The notes below the pieces were generated by a model. The model was not told the DNA's origin, ran no database searches, and saw only the letters and a list, made by a program, of their open reading frames with translations. The translations under genes and the position numbers were made by a program. Positions 6,315 through 8,798 of a stretch of DNA of 8,798 bases are shown here, in pieces. Each line of letters begins with the position of its first letter. Within the stretch, counting starts at the first letter, position 1. Origin of the DNA: UBA7887 sp964408735 (GTDB lineage: Bacteria; Pseudomonadota; Alphaproteobacteria; UBA7887). The stretch spans positions 1-8,798 of the forward strand of contig CAYPAX010000141.1 in NCBI GenBank assembly GCA_964408735.1, read 5' to 3'.

Positions 6315-6599
6315 TCAAGGTCGGCAGAGCCCACAGCGCTTGGAGAATGAGCCATCTTTTCTCCCTTCGGCGATTGCGGCGCGCGCAAGCTCCTCAATGT
6401 TTGCGCTGCAAACCTTGCGGTAGGCCCTTGAGGTGTACGCCCCGGTCATGTGCGATCCGTTCGATATGCTGCCGCAGCTCGCGCGATGCAGAACGACATA
6501 GCTCGGGCTCTGCCTTCGTCGGACGTTCAGCACATAACCGGTCGGGTTGGCCGATAGCCACGCTAGGTATTCTTCCTCATCGTCGCGAAATTCGATCAT
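6315..6599 (-). CDS. Small four-cysteine hypothetical protein
   Basis: This is a 94-aa protein, second in the minus-strand cassette, starting 39 bp after the nuclease-like gene. The ATG follows an AAGGATGG-type ribosome binding site. The N-terminus is acidic (MIEFRDDEEEYLAWL), then comes a strand-rich stretch, GYVLNVRRRQSPSYVVLHRA. Cysteines fall at 42, 64, 89 and 92, with His38 nearby. The spacing, ending in a C-terminal CGLC, suggests a small zinc-binding fold. YRKVC (60-64) and DGSFSKRCGLCRP (82-94) look like conserved motifs. It seems to be a complete small protein and does not read as a fragment: start, stop and composition are normal. Placement next to a nuclease-like gene suggests a partner or nucleic-acid-binding accessory, which is inference. 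Confidence 0.75.
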   Translation of the reverse strand: MIEFRDDEEEYLAWLSANPTGYVLNVRRRQSPSYVVLHRASCGSISNGSHMTGAYTSRAYRKVCSANIEELARAAIAEGRKDGSFSKRCGLCRP

Positions 6600-6612
6600 C
6601 GCTATCCATCCT

Positions 6613-6637
6613 TCGAAATCGCCTGAGGCGATTTCGA
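6613..6637. repeat. Perfect inverted repeat between cassette genes 1 and 2
   Basis: Arms of 11 bp, TCGAAATCGCC (6613-6623) and GGCGATTTCGA (6627-6637), are separated by TGA. The hairpin fills most of the 39-bp gap between the nuclease-like stop and the start of the 94-aa gene. It has no following T run, so it is more likely an mRNA stability, processing or translation-control element than a terminator. Confidence 0.7.
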
Positions 6638-6638
6638 G

Positions 6639-7409
6639 TCACTCAGCTGCGGGCCTTAAAGTTTCCAACCTGCCGTCATCTCCGAGGAAGTAGAACGCGA
6701 CATCCGAGGCCAAGTCTCCATAACGCTCCAGCCACTTTTCCGGTACCCGCCGATCGTTGCCGAACACTAGGAACTTCGCCTTGGCCCCGGTTTTCTCCAA
6801 TAGCCACACGTGCTCGGCAATGATGGAGAACTTCGCGGGCGGCAGGCGCTCGCCGTGGACCATGCTGAAGTACTTTGCATCGCCGACCACGGTCCGGTCC
6901 GCTGCCGCCATGTCGAAAAACTTGTTTACGCCAACGCATTTGCCCGGCGCCAAGCCCACACCATGGTGATCTGCCATGACCCATCGAGCGAGTTGTTCGA
7001 ACAGGGCGTGCGCGGATCCGTTTCGCGGCTGGTTGCCCTCTTGCCCGGTCGCATTTCCGGGGGGCACGTCCTCTTCATAATCTGCGGTGCTAGTTTCCTT
7101 GCGACGAGGGCCTGAAATCGGATTCGACTGTGCCATAGGCCGTTCACGCCGAAAGACCACGGTTTCGTTTGCCAGGTCCACGTTCCCTGCGCGCCAACCC
7201 GCGCGTTGCCATGACTGGGCATGCGTGTGGCTGCCGGGATTGCTCTGATTGGACCACCACGGTTGATGGGCCCTCGCGCTTCGTGGAAGCGCGAATCCCA
7301 GAACGGCCTCTATCTCCGAGAACGAGGCAGGCCATTCGTCCAAATCGAGAGCGCTCAAGTGCAGGAAGAGTGGTTGGTATTTGCCCTTTATCGCCACCGA
7401 ATCCGCCAT
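6639..7409 (-). CDS. DUF7662-like domain fused to PD-(D/E)XK-like nuclease domain
   Basis: This 256-aa protein has its ATG at 7407-7409, chosen because an AGGAG lies 7 bp upstream and a good promoter before that; the frame is open for 38 more codons but that part crosses the promoter. Residues about 9-88 (GKYQPLFLHLSAL, FSEIEAVLGFALPRSAR, PWWSNQ, SWQRAGWRAGNVDL, VVFRR) match the pattern I know as DUF7662. A Pro/Asn/Gln/Glu-rich linker follows (about 90-133). The C-terminal domain (about 135-250) has FEQLARWVM, NKFFDMAAADRTVVGDAKYF and KAKFLVFGNDRRVP. The D-A-K at 177-179 after a hydrophobic strand, with Asp166/Asp171 before it, fits a PD-(D/E)XK nuclease core. A restriction-like role in defence is inferred. 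No methyltransferase is nearby, so self-protection, if needed, must come from modified-target specificity or another gene. Confidence 0.75.
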   Translation of the reverse strand: MADSVAIKGKYQPLFLHLSALDLDEWPASFSEIEAVLGFALPRSARAHQPWWSNQSNPGSHTHAQSWQRAGWRAGNVDLANETVVFRRERPMAQSNPISGPRRKETSTADYEEDVPPGNATGQEGNQPRNGSAHALFEQLARWVMADHHGVGLAPGKCVGVNKFFDMAAADRTVVGDAKYFSMVHGERLPPAKFSIIAEHVWLLEKTGAKAKFLVFGNDRRVPEKWLERYGDLASDVAFYFLGDDGRLETLRPAAE

Positions 7410-7442
7410 CACAATACTCCTGAGCTCGATGCTTCGGGTATT

Positions 7443-7471
7443 GTATAACACACGGGTTACATTTGTGTAAA
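7443..7471 (-). promoter_or_regulatory. Sigma70-like promoter of the three-gene cassette
   Basis: On the minus strand, TTTACA (7466-7471) and TTATAC (7443-7448) are separated by 17 bp. Transcription would start near 7436, giving a short leader to the AGGAG at 7417-7421. A TTACA-TTTG-TGTAA inverted repeat (7457-7470) overlaps the -35 box and could be a repressor site. Confidence 0.7.
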
Positions 7472-7551
7472 TGTTTTCCACGTGTATCGTCGGCGAGCAA
7501 TGAAATTCGACTGGTGCTTCCAACAGCGAGCCGTGGGGGCCTGCGTCGGAT

Positions 7552-7572
7552 ATTCTGTGCCAGTCACAGAAT
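7552..7572. repeat. Inverted repeat between the cassette and its right flank
   Basis: Perfect 8-bp arms, ATTCTGTG (7552-7559) and CACAGAAT (7565-7572), are separated by CCAGT. They lie in the gene-free stretch between the cassette promoter and the right direct repeat. It could be a protein-binding site or a recombination remnant; nothing else is seen in this stretch. Confidence 0.55.
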
Positions 7573-7638
7573 TCACGGTTGTGTAATGCATGCTCAGGAC
7601 TATTAGGGACTCGGTAATCGGCACGGAATTCCGCCAGC

Positions 7639-7740
7639 GAATTCCGCCGCGTCTATGCCTCGGTCGTTGAGGCCAACATGGGAATCCACGCCACCGCCGT
7701 GCTCGGCGACGATTTTCCGAGATTCGACATGTTTGCGTGA
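7639..7740 (+). pseudogene. Orphan 3' end of a DUF1501 gene
   Basis: It encodes 33 residues, EFRRVYASVVEANMGI and HATAVLGDDFPRFDMFA, that match the last 33 of the intact DUF1501 protein, then a stop. There is no start codon, signal or upstream domain, so it cannot make a DUF1501 protein. Seven residues differ from the intact copy, including Trp to Asn, whereas only two codon changes are silent. This fits release from selection. It is probably the original end of the gene, or a leftover of a second allele. Confidence 0.8.
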
Positions 7741-7811
7741 TGCACATCACTGTCAGAGGGCGAATTCAGGGATATATTCCCAATCACTGAGTTCGACCTC
7801 CCCCCTCCCTG

Positions 7812-7862
7812 AAAAGGGCCGCGCCGGTGACCTCCCCACCCAGGCTGCGGCCCAATTTTTTT
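7812..7862. terminator. Two-way intrinsic terminator at the polA 3' end
   Basis: GGGCCGC (7816-7822) pairs with GCGGCCC (7847-7853). A run of seven T follows on the plus strand (7856-7862), and AAAA before the stem (7812-7815) gives TTTT on the minus strand. It can therefore end polA transcripts and anything arriving from the left. Confidence 0.7.
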
Positions 7863-7864
7863 GC

Positions 7865-8798
7865 TTAATGTGCTTCGTCCCAGTTCTGGGCCGTGCCGAC
7901 ATCCACCGTCAGCGGCACGGCTAGTTCTCGCGCGGGCAGGGGGGCGGCTTCCATGATGCGCTTGACCACGGCCGTGGTCGCCTCGATTTCCGCCTCGGGC
8001 ACCTCGAAGATCAGTTCGTCGTGCACCTGCAGCAGCATGCGCGCGGCGAGGCCGGCCTCGTCCAGCGCCGGCTGCATGCGGATCATGGCGCGTTTGATGA
8101 CGTCGGCGGCGGAGCCCTGTAGCGGCGCGTTTATTGCCTGGCGCTCGGCGAAGCCGCGGCGCGCCGGGTTGCGCTCGCCGATGCCGCGCACATGGCAGCG
8201 GCGGCCGAAGATGGTCTCGACAAATCCGTTGGTCCGCGCGAAGGCCTTGGTGTCTTCCATGTAGTCGCGAATGCCCGGATAGCGCTCGAAATAGGTCTCG
8301 ATATAGGCCTTGGCTTCGCCCTGGGGGATGCCGAGCTGGCGGGCGAGCCCGAAAGGGCTGATGCCGTAGATGATGCCGAAGTTGATCGCCTTGGCGCGCC
8401 GGCGCATGAGCGGGTCCATGCCGTCCTGCTCGATACCGAAGACCTGGGCGGCGGTCATGGCGTGGATGTCGGCGCCGGCCTGAAAAGCCTCGACCAGCGG
8501 CGCGATGGCGGCGACGTGGGCGAGCAGGCGCAGCTCGATCTGCGAATAGTCGGCGCTCATCAGCACATGGCCTTCTTGTGGCACGAAAGCCCGGCGGATC
8601 TTGCGGCCTTCCTCGCTGCGCACGGGAATGTTCTGCAAATTGGGATCGGTCGAGCTGAGGCGGCCCGTAGCGGCGCCGGCCATGGCGTATGACGTGTGCA
8701 CGCGCCCGGTCTGCGGATTGATCTGCTCGACCAGGGCGTCGGCATAGGTGCTTTTGAGCTTGGCGAGCTGGCGCCAGTCGAGCACCCGCGCGGGCAGG
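7865..8798 (-). CDS. polA: DNA polymerase I, C-terminal polymerase domain (partial)
   Basis: The last 310 codons of polA lie here, and the gene continues past the right edge, so its start and the exonuclease domains are not seen. The product is a family A polymerase that fills gaps in repair and removes primers during lagging-strand synthesis. Landmarks in order are TGRLSSTDPNLQNIPVRSEE, motif A DYSQIELR (first Asp at 8549-8551), motif B RRRAKAINFGIIYG with the O-helix Lys and Tyr, and motif C QVHDE with the catalytic Asp. The C-terminus NWDEAH is typical of PolA. It is convergent with the DUF1501 remnant and shares a two-way terminator with it. Nothing suggests damage. Confidence 0.97.
   Translation of the reverse strand, partial: LPARVLDWRQLAKLKSTYADALVEQINPQTGRVHTSYAMAGAATGRLSSTDPNLQNIPVRSEEGRKIRRAFVPQEGHVLMSADYSQIELRLLAHVAAIAPLVEAFQAGADIHAMTAAQVFGIEQDGMDPLMRRRAKAINFGIIYGISPFGLARQLGIPQGEAKAYIETYFERYPGIRDYMEDTKAFARTNGFVETIFGRRCHVRGIGERNPARRGFAERQAINAPLQGSAADVIKRAMIRMQPALDEAGLAARMLLQVHDELIFEVPEAEIEATTAVVKRIMEAAPLPARELAVPLTVDVGTAQNWDEAH

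Larger units (their letters stand above)
5677..7638. mobile_element. Inserted accessory segment between DUF1501 and polA
   Basis: The segment between the two 224-bp repeats holds three minus-strand genes, and its base composition is visibly less GC-rich than the flanks. The repeats contain the end of the DUF1501 gene and the terminator that would once have separated it from polA. No transposase, integrase or tRNA gene is visible, so the route of entry (an excised element, or homologous recombination with a relative's locus) is unknown. Boundaries are set by the repeats and are approximate. Confidence 0.55.
7639..7862 (+). repeat. Right copy of 224-bp direct repeat
   Basis: This is the ungapped partner of 5453-5676, containing the orphan DUF1501 tail and a second copy of the terminator, and ending 2 bp before the polA stop codon. 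Its left junction is marked by a doubled GAATTCCGCC (7626-7635 and 7639-7648). Confidence 0.9.

Noticed and set aside
6136..6318. A 60-codon minus-strand frame from a TTG overlapping the stop of the 94-aa gene
   Set aside because: It has a weak start and no ribosome binding site of its own, runs into the next gene's start in another frame, and has no recognisable pattern.
7457..7750. Minus-strand frame beginning MMCITQTCRIS, also present at 5379-5564
   Set aside because: The two frames look like related small proteins only because both are antisense to the repeated DUF1501 tail.
5453..7862. CRISPR array or tRNA-based attachment site
   Set aside because: There are only two long repeat copies, no regular short repeats and spacers, and no tRNA-like cloverleaf at either end.
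8192..8692. A plus-strand open frame of 166 codons
   Set aside because: It is antisense to the conserved motifs of polA.

Overview
The window looks like chromosomal DNA from a GC-rich alphaproteobacterium, possibly Rhodospirillales-like. This is inferred from the high G+C, strong GC third-position bias and the style of the ParD, acyl-CoA dehydrogenase and PolA proteins; the genus cannot be read from the sequence.

Layout. (1) 1-1193 is an accessory segment. It holds a ParD-type antitoxin on the minus strand with a ParE-like toxin fragment at the window edge, an 11+11 bp perfect palindrome as likely operator, and two plus-strand reading frames that look like one phage-type gene broken by loss of one C near 937. 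(2) 1198-5554 is the housekeeping-like backbone. A minus-strand acyl-CoA dehydrogenase is divergent from a plus-strand pair, a DUF1800 protein with a Sec signal followed 13 bp later by a DUF1501 protein with a twin-arginine signal. This is a common exported-protein pair of poorly known function. (3) 5677-7638 is an inserted-looking, less GC-rich segment with three minus-strand genes: a DUF7662-like plus PD-(D/E)XK-like nuclease fusion (256 aa), a 94-aa four-cysteine protein and a 147-aa protein. The first has a clear sigma70-like promoter and ribosome binding site, so the set may form one operon. (4) 7865-8798 is the 3' part of polA (DNA polymerase I), running off the right edge.

The most notable structure is a 224-bp direct repeat flanking the inserted segment (5453-5676 and 7639-7862). 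Each copy carries the last 33 codons of the DUF1501 gene and the following intrinsic terminator. By hand alignment the copies are about 90% identical without gaps, and the non-coding half is better conserved than the coding half. The simplest reading is that DUF1501 and polA were once convergent neighbours sharing a two-way terminator, and that the three-gene cassette entered between them, leaving one complete and one orphan gene end.

The three-gene cassette is the best candidate for an undescribed system, perhaps a restriction-like or defence module without its own methyltransferase. That role is inferred from the nuclease-like motif and the island context and is not shown by the sequence.
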